A stretch of 64,000 nucleotides of DNA from Sinomonas atrocyanea (lineage in GTDB: Bacteria; Actinomycetota; Actinomycetes; Actinomycetales; Micrococcaceae): contig NZ_CP014518.1 of assembly GCF_001577305.1 (NCBI RefSeq), forward strand, positions 186,001-250,000, written 5' to 3'. Both the position numbers and the translations under genes were made by a program. Shown here piece after piece: positions 55,479-63,402 of this stretch; position 1 is the first letter of the stretch, and the number at the start of each line of letters is the position of its first letter. The notes beneath the pieces are model-generated. The model did not search any database and had not been told where the DNA came from. It worked only from the letters and a program-made list of their open reading frames with translations.

Positions 55479-56585
55479 CTACCGGCCGGTCAGGCGGTAG
55501 CGCTCGATCTGCTTCAGCCGCCGCTGGAGGGAGTCCCGCCGGGGGTGGGGCCCGGCGTCGGCCGGCTCGGCCGTGAGCTCGATGTGCTCCCGGCCGTAGC
55601 GCCACAGCAGGAGGTCGTCGAGGAGGCGGTCGGGGCCGGGGGAGTACCGGTGGTCCAGCGCCTTGCGGACGTCGGTGATCCGTTCGGCGTCGAGCAGCTC
55701 GACCAGCTGGCGCGTCTCGGTGAGCCCGTGGGCGGCCACGAGCTCGGCGGCCCAGCCCCAGTCGTCGTCGATCTTCCGGTCCACGTGCGGCAGGAGGGTC
55801 TGCCAGACCTCGCGGATGCGCTCGGGGGTGAGCGGGGCGGCGCCCTCGCCGGCCTCGTCCCAGAAGCTCACCACGGTCTCGTAGCGCTCGTGGAGCTCGG
55901 CGAACTCCTTCTCCACGACCTCGAGCATGGCCGCCGTGGCGGTGAACTGCCGGTCGAACTGGGGGCTCCAGGCCCTCGGGTCCTCGCCCTTGAACCGGAT
56001 GTCGTGCTCGATCTCGCTCCAGGCGTGCGCGAAGACGGTCCGGATCTGGCATTCGAAGAAGTAGGAGCCGTTGGCCGGCAGCTCGGGGTTGAACACGGCC
56101 TGGTAGGCGCGCACGGTGTCGTTCTGGAGCGTGCGCAGGATCAGGTGCCGACTCGAGTACCCGTACGTGCCCGACTCGATCGAGCCGATGGCCTTCTCGC
56201 GGTCTCCGCGGCAGTCGAAGATCTGCCGCTGCCGCTTGATGAGGTTCGCCACCACGGCGTTCTCGGCGGGCAGCTTGGTGATGACGCGGACCCCGACCAT
56301 GTCGTTGAGCGTCCGGAACGGGTCGGGGAACTTGAGCGTGGGCTCGCCTCCCGGCACGGCCGGCGGGTCGAGCCGGGAGATCTTCTCCCGGAAGGACTCG
56401 ACCGTCTTGGTGCGGCCCGTGACGAACAGCGGCGTCACCTCGGCGTCCTTGAACATCGAGATGAGCGTCTGGATCATGTCCCTCGTGACGCTCTTGAGCA
56501 TCGGCCGGACGCGCTCGTACGTCGCGACGGACGCGTCCACGATGGCGCGCTGCCCGGCGTCGAGGTGGTCATAGGTGGAGGCCAT
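55479..56585 (-). CDS. RelA/SpoT-domain protein, putative small alarmone synthetase
   Basis: 368 residues. A single RelA/SpoT nucleotidyltransferase domain lies at about 45-230, with TPLFVTGRTKTVESFREKIS, DPFRTLNDMVGVRVIT with the catalytic Asp region, GYSSRHLIL, and ECQIRTVFAHAWSEIEHDIR, the conserved E-x-Q-I-R-T..W..I-E-H-D. No hydrolase, TGS or ACT domain is present. The C-terminal ~130 residues are helical and unassigned. It probably makes (p)ppGpp or a related alarmone, although members of this subfamily can also be tRNA-modifying toxins. TACGGT 6 nt before the ATG suggests a leaderless transcript. It is convergent with the S53 gene. Confidence 0.92.
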   Translation of the reverse strand: MASTYDHLDAGQRAIVDASVATYERVRPMLKSVTRDMIQTLISMFKDAEVTPLFVTGRTKTVESFREKISRLDPPAVPGGEPTLKFPDPFRTLNDMVGVRVITKLPAENAVVANLIKRQRQIFDCRGDREKAIGSIESGTYGYSSRHLILRTLQNDTVRAYQAVFNPELPANGSYFFECQIRTVFAHAWSEIEHDIRFKGEDPRAWSPQFDRQFTATAAMLEVVEKEFAELHERYETVVSFWDEAGEGAAPLTPERIREVWQTLLPHVDRKIDDDWGWAAELVAAHGLTETRQLVELLDAERITDVRKALDHRYSPGPDRLLDDLLLWRYGREHIELTAEPADAGPHPRRDSLQRRLKQIERYRLTGR

Positions 56586-56591
56586 GCAAGA

Positions 56592-56597
56592 ACCGTA
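56592..56597 (-). promoter_or_regulatory. -10 hexamer of a probable leaderless promoter (RelA/SpoT-domain gene)
   Basis: TACGGT on the minus strand ends 6 nt before the ATG at 56585; no ribosome site is seen. Confidence 0.5.
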
Positions 56598-56651
56598 GCA
56601 ACCGGGGCCGACACCCGGGCCGCGGACCGGTGCCGTCCGTTCCTGTCCAGC

Positions 56652-56715
56652 TTGGGCCGCCGCACACGCCGATCACCGGCGTGCCTCGCGAGGCGCGCCG
56701 GTGATCGTGGCCCAA
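56652..56715. repeat. Nested palindromes downstream of the sugar porter
   Basis: Outer arms TTGGGCC (56652-56658) and GGCCCAA (56709-56715) enclose GATCACCGGCG (56671-56681) and its exact complement (56696-56706). Their interior is again self-complementary (GCCT-CGCG-AGGC). It lies 38 bp past the porter stop and serves best as its terminator. Confidence 0.7.
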
Positions 56716-56752
56716 TGTGGGCAGGAACGCACGTCCCGCCCGCCGGGAGCGG

Positions 56753-58204
56753 CTACTTCTTGTGCACGAGGTAGATCGCGCCGGTGGTGACGTCCTCCTC
56801 GAGGGCCTCGAGGGTGCGCCCGCGGCTCTCGGGCACCTGGGTGATGACGAAGACCAGGGCGAGGGCGCCGACCACGGCGAAGAGGAAGAACGTTCCCGTG
56901 ATCCCCATCGCGGCGACCATCGAGGGGAAGTAGAGCGAGAGGAACCCGTTGACCACCCACAGGGCGAACACCGCGACGCCGATCCCGAAGCCGCGCATGT
57001 GCAGCGGGAAGATCTCCGAGAGGTAGACCCAGACGGCGACATTGAGGAAGGTCTGCATCGAGCCGACGAACGCCACGACGAGGAACAGGATCACGAAGGG
57101 GCGGGCCGGGTTGCCGACCGGCAGGGCCATCGAGGCGATGCCGATGAGCACGTGGCAGGCGGTGGTGAGCGAGAGGCCCGTGATGAAGGTGGTCCGGCGG
57201 TCGAGGCGGTCCATCATCTTCAGGGCGATGATGCCGCCGACCACGGCGATGACGCCGGGGGCGATGTTGGCGATCAGCGCGCCGTCCTTGCTGAAGCCGG
57301 ACTCGGTGAGCACGGTCTGGCCGTAGTACATGATCGAGTTGATGCCCGTGAGCTGCTGGGCCACGCCGAGGCCGATCGCGACCAGGAGGATGCGGAGCAG
57401 GTTCTTGTTGGAGAAGATGGCGCGCCAGCCGATCTGGTGGCTCTCGCGCTCCTCCTTGGCCACGAGCTCGACGTCGGCGAGCTCGGCCACCGCGCGGTCG
57501 CCGGCCCGGACGGTCTTGAGCACGGCGAGGGCCTCCTCGTGGCGGCCCTTCTCGACGAGCCAGCGCGGCGACTCGGGCATCCGCAGCATGCCGAAGAACA
57601 GGGCGACGGCGGGCAGCGCGCAGATGGTGAACATGATGCGCCAGACACCCGGGATGGTGCCGAAGACGTTGCCGATCACGGCGTTGATGACGAACGCCGC
57701 GAGCTGGCCGATGACGATCGCGAGCTCGTTGCGGCCCGCCACGGAGCCGCGGATCTCGTAGGGGGCCAGCTCGGCGAGGAACACCGGCACCACCGTCGAG
57801 GCGCCGCCCACCGCGAGGCCGAGGAGGATGCGGCCCAGGACGAGGACCTCGAAGTTGGGGGTCGCCACGACGGCGACGGTGCCGGCGAAGAAGAGGACGG
57901 CGAGGAGGATGATGGTGGTCCTGCGGCCCCAGGCGTCCGAGAGGCGGCCGCCGAAGATCGCGCCGATCGCGGCCGCGAACACGAGCGAGGCGGTGACGAC
58001 GCCCTCCGTGATGGGGGTCAGGCCGAGCTCTGCGGACATCGGGTTCAGGGCGCCGTTGATGACGCCGGTGTCGTAGCCGAAGAGCAGGCCGCCGAACGTC
58101 GCGACGAGCGCGATGAGGCCGAGGCGCTTCGAGTGGGGGCCGGGGACGAGCGCGGGGAGCTTCGTCGCCGGCGGATTATTGTGCGGTGCTGCCGTAGCGG
58201 ACAT
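56753..58204 (-). CDS. Sugar porter family MFS transporter
   Basis: 483 residues with 12 membrane helices. Sugar-porter signatures are FGGLLFGYDTGVINGALNPM, GGRLSDAWGRRT, the helix-5/6 region with RGSVAGRNELAIVIGQL, PESPRWLVEKGR in the central loop, AQQLTGINSIMYYGQTV in helix 7, and PESRGRTLEALEED at the end. It takes up a hexose or similar sugar with protons. It is divergent from a LacI regulator, with a good promoter (TTGAAA-N17-TACAAA) whose spacer holds a short palindrome, and close to a PfkB kinase. This implies a regulated uptake and phosphorylation module, perhaps for fructose. Confidence 0.95.
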   Translation of the reverse strand: MSATAAPHNNPPATKLPALVPGPHSKRLGLIALVATFGGLLFGYDTGVINGALNPMSAELGLTPITEGVVTASLVFAAAIGAIFGGRLSDAWGRRTTIILLAVLFFAGTVAVVATPNFEVLVLGRILLGLAVGGASTVVPVFLAELAPYEIRGSVAGRNELAIVIGQLAAFVINAVIGNVFGTIPGVWRIMFTICALPAVALFFGMLRMPESPRWLVEKGRHEEALAVLKTVRAGDRAVAELADVELVAKEERESHQIGWRAIFSNKNLLRILLVAIGLGVAQQLTGINSIMYYGQTVLTESGFSKDGALIANIAPGVIAVVGGIIALKMMDRLDRRTTFITGLSLTTACHVLIGIASMALPVGNPARPFVILFLVVAFVGSMQTFLNVAVWVYLSEIFPLHMRGFGIGVAVFALWVVNGFLSLYFPSMVAAMGITGTFFLFAVVGALALVFVITQVPESRGRTLEALEEDVTTGAIYLVHKK

Positions 58205-58276
58205 CGGGGACTCCTTTGTCTGAAGACTGCCGGGTCTGTGACCCGTCTCACTTCAGCCTAACGCGCGAAAGGGAAG

Positions 58277-58305
58277 TTTGTAAGGTCATATGGACAACAT
58301 TTCAA
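58277..58305 (-). promoter_or_regulatory. Promoter of the sugar porter with an operator-like spacer
   Basis: TTGAAA (58305-58300) and TACAAA (58282-58277) are 17 bp apart on the minus strand. The spacer contains GTC-ATATG-GAC (58285-58295), a short palindrome placed as a LacI operator would be. Confidence 0.6.
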
Positions 58306-58343
58306 AAAATCTCGGGTAGATCCAGAGTGGAACGATAGGGCAC

Positions 58344-59381
58344 GTGGCCGCCCCGTCCTCTCCCCGTCCCCCGCGTCCTGCCACCCAGGCCGACGTGGCG
58401 CGGGAGGTCGGCGTCTCCCGGACCCTCGTCTCGTTCGCGTTCCGCAACGCCCCGGGCGTGAGCGAGGAGACCCGGCACGCCATTCTGGAGGCCGCCCGCC
58501 GGCTCGGGTACCGCCCCAACCGCATCGCGGCGGACCTGGCCCGCAAGCGGGCCGCCACGGTGGGCCTCTACCTCCTCGACCTGCACAACGAGGTCTACGC
58601 CGACATCTTCGCCGGGGTCCGCGAGGCGCTCGAGGGCTCGGGCGTCCGGGTCATCCTCAGCGTCGGGGACGTGCGGCGCCGCGGCGGCGCCGAGCCCGGC
58701 GACGAGGTGGAGTCCCTGCTCGAGGCGCGCGTCGGCGTCATCATCGCCGCGACCCTGACCGGCCCGGATGCGAGCCTGCGGGAGGCCGCCGCGGCCGTGC
58801 CGCTCGTGAGCGTGGCCCGCCGGATCGAGGGCGTGGACAGCATCTACTCCGACGACGCCGCCGGGGCCCGCGCCGCCACCGGGCACCTGCTGGACCTCGG
58901 CCACACGAGGATCGTGCACCTCACCGGCCCGCGCTGGGAAGGGCACACCGAGCGGCAGCGCGCCTACCGCGAGGCGATGCACGACGCCGGCCTGCCGCCG
59001 CGCGTCGTCGCCGCACCGGAGTTCACCTTCGAGGCAGCCCAGGCCGCCGCGGCCCGGATCCTCGAGGGCCCCGACCGGCCCACCGCCGTGTTCGCGCACA
59101 ACGACCAGATGGCCCTCGGCGTCCGCGAGGCCGCCGAGGCGCTCGGGCTCAGGGTGCCCGAGGACCTCTCGGTCGTGGGCTACGACGACTCCCGCATCGC
59201 CCGGCTCGCGGGCATCCGGCTCACGAGCGTGGACCTCGACGCGCATGCCCTCGGGTCCGCGGCGGGGGCCGCGGCGCTCGCGCGGCTGGCCGATCCGTCC
59301 GGCCCCGCCGTGGACCGGTGCAGCGCCCCGCGGCTCGTGGTGCGCACCTCGACCGCGCCCCCGCCGCAACCCAGGCGCTAG
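58344..59381 (+). CDS. LacI-family transcriptional regulator
   Basis: 345 residues from a GTG. The headpiece (about 12-65) reads ATQADVAREVGVSRTLVSFA, then FRNAPGVSEETRHAILEAAR and LGYRPNRIAADLARKR, including the hinge. The sugar-binding core follows, with VGLYLLDLHNEVYADIFAGV, LGHTRIVHLTGP, PTAVFAHNDQMALGV and DLSVVGYDDSRIARL. It should bind a sugar or sugar phosphate and control the divergent sugar porter and perhaps the following PfkB kinase, 50 bp downstream. The TAGGGC box close to the start does not have the usual leaderless spacing. Confidence 0.94.
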   Translation: MAAPSSPRPPRPATQADVAREVGVSRTLVSFAFRNAPGVSEETRHAILEAARRLGYRPNRIAADLARKRAATVGLYLLDLHNEVYADIFAGVREALEGSGVRVILSVGDVRRRGGAEPGDEVESLLEARVGVIIAATLTGPDASLREAAAAVPLVSVARRIEGVDSIYSDDAAGARAATGHLLDLGHTRIVHLTGPRWEGHTERQRAYREAMHDAGLPPRVVAAPEFTFEAAQAAAARILEGPDRPTAVFAHNDQMALGVREAAEALGLRVPEDLSVVGYDDSRIARLAGIRLTSVDLDAHALGSAAGAAALARLADPSGPAVDRCSAPRLVVRTSTAPPPQPRR

Positions 59382-59418
59382 GTCCTCTCCGGCGGGTCCG
59401 TCCCGCACCCCCGGCTGC

Positions 59419-59424
59419 TACCGT
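59419..59424 (+). promoter_or_regulatory. -10 hexamer of a probable leaderless promoter (PfkB kinase gene)
   Basis: TACCGT ends 7 nt before the ATG at 59432. The intervening GAAGGG is too near the ATG to be a normal ribosome site. Confidence 0.4.
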
Positions 59425-59431
59425 GAAGGGC

Positions 59432-60370
59432 ATGCTGACAGTCATCGGCGAGGGACTCATCGACGTGGTCCGCCGCCCCTCCGGCACCGAGTCCCACCCT
59501 GGCGGGAGCCCGCTGAACGTGGCCGTCGGCCTCGCGCGCCTCGACCACTCCGTCCAGTTCATCGGCCGGTACGGCGACGATGCCAACGGCCGGATGCTCA
59601 CCGACCACCTCCGCGCCGCCAACGTACTCGTGGCCCTGCCTGCGGACGAGAGCCCCACGTCGGTGGCCCTGGCCGAGCTCGACCACCATGGCGCGGCGAG
59701 CTACCACTTCGAGCTCGACTGGCACCTGCCCAGCCTCCGGGACCGGCTCGAGGGGCTCCTGGGCCCCACGACCCTCCTGCACACCGGCTCGATCGCCGCG
59801 GTCCTCGAGCCCGGCGCCGACCAGGTGCTGCGGGCCGTGGAGCGCGCCCGGCCCCGCGCCACCATCTCCTTCGACCCGAACTGCCGCCCGACCATCACCA
59901 CGGACGCGGACGTGGTCCGCGGCCGGGTCGAGCGGCTCGTGGCCCTCGCCGACGTGGTCAAGGCCTCGGACGAGGACCTCGCCTGGCTCTACCCGGGCGC
60001 CGACCCTCTCGACTCCGCCCGCCGCTGGCTGGGCCTGGGCGCCCCCGAGGGGCCCGCGCTCGTGGTCGTGACCCGGGGCGCCGAGGGGCCATGGGCGGTG
60101 TGCCGGGACGGCGAGGCCTCGGCGCAGGCCCCGAGGGTGCGCGTCGCGGACACGGTCGGGGCGGGCGACTCCTTCATGGCCGCGCTGCTCTCGGCCATCG
60201 TGGACCGCGAGCTCGACGGCGCCCAGCGCCGCCCCGAGCTGCGCCGCCTCGACGCCGCAGAGCTCGGCCGCATGCTCGATTTCGCCGCGCGCGCCGCCGC
60301 GGTGACCGTCTCGCGCCCCGGTGCCAACCCGCCGTCGCGCGCCGAGATCCGCACGGGAGGAGCGTCATGA
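59432..60370 (+). CDS. PfkB-family sugar kinase (fructokinase-like)
   Basis: 312 residues of the ribokinase fold. The first signature is HPGGSPLNVAVGLARLDHSV, then FIGRYGDDANGRML. The second, with the catalytic Asp, is VADTVGAGDSFMAALLSAI. The ATP-side segment VVVTRGAEGPWAV is also present. NCRPTITTD with its Asp-Pro-Asn neighbourhood (ISFDPN) fits the fructokinase branch. It phosphorylates a sugar brought in, most simply, by the nearby porter. An upstream longer frame from 59318 overlaps lacI and is rejected. The stop overlaps the next start (ATGA), linking it to the YbhB protein gene. Confidence 0.93.
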   Translation: MLTVIGEGLIDVVRRPSGTESHPGGSPLNVAVGLARLDHSVQFIGRYGDDANGRMLTDHLRAANVLVALPADESPTSVALAELDHHGAASYHFELDWHLPSLRDRLEGLLGPTTLLHTGSIAAVLEPGADQVLRAVERARPRATISFDPNCRPTITTDADVVRGRVERLVALADVVKASDEDLAWLYPGADPLDSARRWLGLGAPEGPALVVVTRGAEGPWAVCRDGEASAQAPRVRVADTVGAGDSFMAALLSAIVDRELDGAQRRPELRRLDAAELGRMLDFAARAAAVTVSRPGANPPSRAEIRTGGAS

Positions 60371-60894
60371 GCCCGGAACCGTTCTCGCTCAGGAGCCAGG
60401 ACCTCGTGGACGGCGCGGAGCTGCCGCGCCCGCAGACGAGCGCGTACTTCGGCCTCGACGGGCAGGACCTCTCGCCCCAGCTGGCCTGGAGCGGCGCGCC
60501 CGAGGGGACGCGCAGCTTCGCCGTGACCGTCATGGACCCGGACGCCCCGCGGGCGGGCAGTTTCTGCCACTGGGCCGTGGTGAACATCCCGGCCGAGGTC
60601 GACGAGCTGCCCGAGGGCGCCGGCGGCGCCCCGGACGGCATGGGGCCGGCCGATTCCGAGGCCGGGCTCCCCAACGGCTGCCTCGAGCTCCTCAACGACG
60701 CCGGCTTCACCGGCTTCGTCGGGGCCGCGCCGCCGCGCGGCTCGGGACCCCACCGGTACGTGTTCACCGTGCACGCCCTCGACGTCGGCAGCGTGCCGGG
60801 GACCCCGCGCAGCAAGGGATCGCGGGTCCTGCGGGACGTCGCCGCCCACGAGCTCGCGACTGCGACCATCACCTGCACGTACGAGGTGCGCTGA
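60367..60894 (+). CDS. YbhB/YbcL family (PEBP) protein, second copy
   Basis: 175 residues. Motifs are SPQLAWSGAPEGTRSFAVTV, MDPDAPRAGSFCHWAVVNIP and GAAPPRGSGPHRYVFTVHAL. Compared with the copy at 34713-35249 it has an insertion with AGLPNGCLELLNDAG and a different N-terminus, so the two are old paralogues. It is translationally coupled to the sugar kinase gene (ATGA) and followed one base after its stop by the HAD gene, so all three are in one operon. Its role next to sugar metabolism genes is unknown. Confidence 0.93.
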   Translation: MSPEPFSLRSQDLVDGAELPRPQTSAYFGLDGQDLSPQLAWSGAPEGTRSFAVTVMDPDAPRAGSFCHWAVVNIPAEVDELPEGAGGAPDGMGPADSEAGLPNGCLELLNDAGFTGFVGAAPPRGSGPHRYVFTVHALDVGSVPGTPRSKGSRVLRDVAAHELATATITCTYEVR

Positions 60895-60895
60895 C

Positions 60896-61777
60896 ATGCC
60901 CGGCGCGGACGGGGGCGGGAACCCCGTGGAGCGGCTCATGCGGCTTGTGGCCAGCGACATCGACGGCACGATCCTGCGCCGGGACGGGCGGATCACCGAG
61001 CGCACGGTGCAGGCCCTGCACGCGTGCGAGCAGGCCGGCGTCGAGCTCGTCTTCGTCACCGGGCGCCCGGCGCGGTGGCTCACCCCGCTGAGCGAGCAGC
61101 TCGGCCACGCCGGGCGGGTGATCTGCTCGAACGGCGCCCTCGTCTACGACCTCGAGACGATGTCCGTGGTCTCCTCGGAGGCGATCCACCGCGAGACGAT
61201 GCTCGAGGTGCGCGGAATCATCCAGGGGCTGTTCCCCGAGACCGCGTTCGCGGCGGAGACCCCGGCCGAGTTCGTCATGGAGACCGCGTTCGCCGAGCCC
61301 CGGCACCGGGCCCTGCTGGACCAGGTCCGCCACGGCGACCTCGCCGAGCTGGTCCCGGGGGACGAGGTGGTGAAGTTCATGGCGAAGATCGAGGGCATCA
61401 CCGCCGAGGAGTACCTGCGGGTGGTGGCGCCGCACGTCTCGCACCTCGTCTCGATCACGCACTCGGCCGTGGACCTGACCATGCTCGAGATGGCCCCGCT
61501 CGGGGTCAACAAGGCCGTGACCCTGGCCGAGTACGCGCACGCGCTCGGGATCGTCCCCGCCGAGGTGGTCGCCTTCGGGGACATGCCGAACGACGTCGAG
61601 ATGCTCGCCTGGGCCGGCGAGGGGTATGCGATGTCGTCGGGGCACCCCGAGGCGCTCGCCGCGACGGAACTGCACGCCCCCGGCATCGAGGACGACGGCG
61701 TCGCCCAGGTCCTCGAGCGAAAGCTCGCCGCGGGGGGCGTCGGCCGGGCGCCGCGGCCCGGCAGCCTGGCCCGGTAG
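60896..61777 (+). CDS. Cof-type HAD phosphatase
   Basis: 293 residues. Motif I is LVASDIDGTILRRDG, motif II VFVTGRPARWL, and motif IV VAFGDMPNDVEML. The large cap between motifs II and III (about 90-200) places it in the Cof/YidA group (cap type IIB), which dephosphorylates sugar phosphates and similar compounds. The first 14 residues precede the fold; an ATG at 60938 (MRLVASDIDGT) is an equally good start. It is the last gene of the lacI-side operon; a long terminator follows at 61810-61849. Confidence 0.94.
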   Translation: MPGADGGGNPVERLMRLVASDIDGTILRRDGRITERTVQALHACEQAGVELVFVTGRPARWLTPLSEQLGHAGRVICSNGALVYDLETMSVVSSEAIHRETMLEVRGIIQGLFPETAFAAETPAEFVMETAFAEPRHRALLDQVRHGDLAELVPGDEVVKFMAKIEGITAEEYLRVVAPHVSHLVSITHSAVDLTMLEMAPLGVNKAVTLAEYAHALGIVPAEVVAFGDMPNDVEMLAWAGEGYAMSSGHPEALAATELHAPGIEDDGVAQVLERKLAAGGVGRAPRPGSLAR

Positions 61778-61809
61778 CAGGTGCGCTGACAGCAGGCGCG
61801 CTGACAGCA

Positions 61810-61849
61810 GAGAGGGCCATGGGCGGGTCTCCCCGCCCATGGCCCTCTC
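61810..61849 (+). terminator. Terminator after the HAD gene
   Basis: GAGAGGGCCATGGGCGGG (61810-61827) pairs perfectly over 18 bp with 61832-61849 around a TCTC loop. Confidence 0.85.
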
Positions 61850-61909
61850 CGCCAGCCTCGTCCTGGATCCGTGAAGCCGGTCCGCTGCCCGGCCGGGGCC
61901 GCTACCGCG

Positions 61910-62059
61910 TCACGCGCGCCGGTGCGACAGCTTCATCGAGCCGATGATCATCAGCATGAGCGCGGCCCACAGAAACATGTAGACGCCGCCGCCGATGTCC
62001 ACCAGCAGGCCCAGAACGAAGATGGCCAGCATCACGATGCCCCAGATGAACAGCTTCAT
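61910..62059 (-). CDS. Small hydrophobic membrane protein, 49 aa
   Basis: Starts MKLFIWGIVMLAIF with AAGGGAG 5 nt before the ATG. Nearly all of residues 3-42 are hydrophobic with one Gly-Gly-Gly turn, giving two short membrane helices, and the end is basic (KLSHRRA). No named family is certain. Tiny two-helix proteins of this kind often accompany stress responses. Codon use is less GC-biased than its neighbours. It reads in the same direction as the next small membrane gene, with 85 bp between. Confidence 0.7.
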   Translation of the reverse strand: MKLFIWGIVMLAIFVLGLLVDIGGGVYMFLWAALMLMIIGSMKLSHRRA

Positions 62060-62144
62060 CGACAACTCCCTTTGATCGCCCAGCATTCAGATTCGAATGC
62101 CTCCATTATGGCGGGAGCGGGGCCCGTGGCTCCGGCTCGGCCGG

Positions 62145-62294
62145 TCAGACCGCCCTGCGCCGTGTGACGAAGTGGACGATCAGGGCGATGACAGCGAGCA
62201 CGATGAGAATGTGGACGATGCCTCCGAGGCTCGGAAGCGCGATGAATCCGAGGAGCCAGAGGACGAACAGAATGAGTGCAATCCAGAGCAGCAC
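62145..62294 (-). CDS. Lmo0937-like (DUF5670) small membrane protein, 49 aa
   Basis: A GTG start with TAGGAG about 6 nt upstream. The translation MLLWIALILFVLWLLGFIAL opens a protein with two membrane helices and the basic end TRRRAV. This matches the lmo0937/DUF5670 family, whose members share MLLWIA..L..LWLLG and are often stress-induced. The function is unknown. Base composition is lighter than the surrounding genes. It may be co-transcribed with the other 49-residue protein downstream. Confidence 0.75.
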   Translation of the reverse strand: MLLWIALILFVLWLLGFIALPSLGGIVHILIVLAVIALIVHFVTRRRAV

Positions 62295-62502
62295 GGTGAT
62301 CTCCTAAGGTCGGATGTACAACGGTGAGTTGTACAGCGGTCCACTCTTTCCCTGCACACGCGTGATCCAAACAAGCTTTCGCGGAGGATCTGCTGCGGCA
62401 CCGTTCGCCCCGCGCGATACCGGGCATGGGGCCCGGTCCCTGAAGCGTTGCAGGAGCATGAGCGAAGACCGTGACGCCGGCCGTCCAGCCGAGGAGTCGG
62501 CC

Positions 62503-63402
62503 ATGGACGCGTACTCCCGGGTCGTCACCGGCGTGGCCCGGCACCTGACCCCCCGCGTCGCCTCGGTGCGCACCGAGCGGGGGGCCGGCAGCGCCGTCGT
62601 GCTCAGCGCCGAGCGGCACCTCGTGACGAACGCCCACGTGGTCGGGCGGCTCGGCCGCGGTCAGGTGGCGTTCGCCGACGGCACGGCGGGGCCCTTCGCG
62701 GTGGTGGGCCGCGACCCCCTCTCCGATCTCGCCGTCCTGCGCAGCAGCATCGACGTGCCAGAACCGCCGGAGTTCGGCGACGCGGACACGCTGCTGGTCG
62801 GCTCCCTGGTGGTCGCGGTGGGCAGCCCGCTCGGCCTCGAGGGCAGCGTCACCGCCGGCGTGGTCAGCGCCCTCGGGCGGTCCATCCCGGCCCGCGGCCG
62901 CACGGCCTCACGGCTCATCGAGGACGTCATCCAGACCGATGCCGCGCTCAACCCGGGCAACTCCGGCGGGGCCCTCGCCGACTCGCGGGGCCGCGTGGTC
63001 GGGATCAACACCGCCGTGGCCGGATTCGGCCTCGGCCTCGCCGTGCCGGTGAACGCCACGACGCGGCGGATCCTCGACTCCCTCCGCCTCGACGGGCGGG
63101 TGCGCCGCGCCTATCTGGGGCTCGTGAGCGTGCCGACCCCGCTCGAGGCGCGATGGGCGGCGCGGACGGGGACGCGACGGGCGCTGCGCGTCGCCGAGGT
63201 TGTGGGCGGAAGCCCGGCCGAGTCCAGCGGCATCCGGCGCGGCGACCTCCTGCTCGCCATCAACGGCGAGCCCCTCAAGGACGCCCAGTCGCTCCAGCGC
63301 CACATGTTCGCCGAGGCGATCGGCCGGCGCACGGAGATCACCGTGCTCCGGGGCGAGGCGATGGTGGACGTCGTCACCGAGCCCGAGGAGCTTCTCGACT
63401 AG
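62503..63402 (+). CDS. HtrA-like trypsin-fold serine protease with PDZ domain
   Basis: 299 residues. The catalytic triad is His45 in VTNAHVVG, Asp75 in DPLSDLAVL and Ser154 in NPGNSGGALADS. A PDZ domain (about 205-295) follows, with the binding-loop area AYLGLV and SGIRRGDLLLAINGEP. No signal peptide or membrane helix is seen, unlike DegP or typical actinobacterial HtrA, so it may act in the cytoplasm or be exported by other means. The ATG at 62503 has GAGGAG at 6 nt. Starts at 62458 and 62314 are possible but have worse sites. It probably cuts or checks misfolded proteins. Confidence 0.93.
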   Translation: MDAYSRVVTGVARHLTPRVASVRTERGAGSAVVLSAERHLVTNAHVVGRLGRGQVAFADGTAGPFAVVGRDPLSDLAVLRSSIDVPEPPEFGDADTLLVGSLVVAVGSPLGLEGSVTAGVVSALGRSIPARGRTASRLIEDVIQTDAALNPGNSGGALADSRGRVVGINTAVAGFGLGLAVPVNATTRRILDSLRLDGRVRRAYLGLVSVPTPLEARWAARTGTRRALRVAEVVGGSPAESSGIRRGDLLLAINGEPLKDAQSLQRHMFAEAIGRRTEITVLRGEAMVDVVTEPEELLD

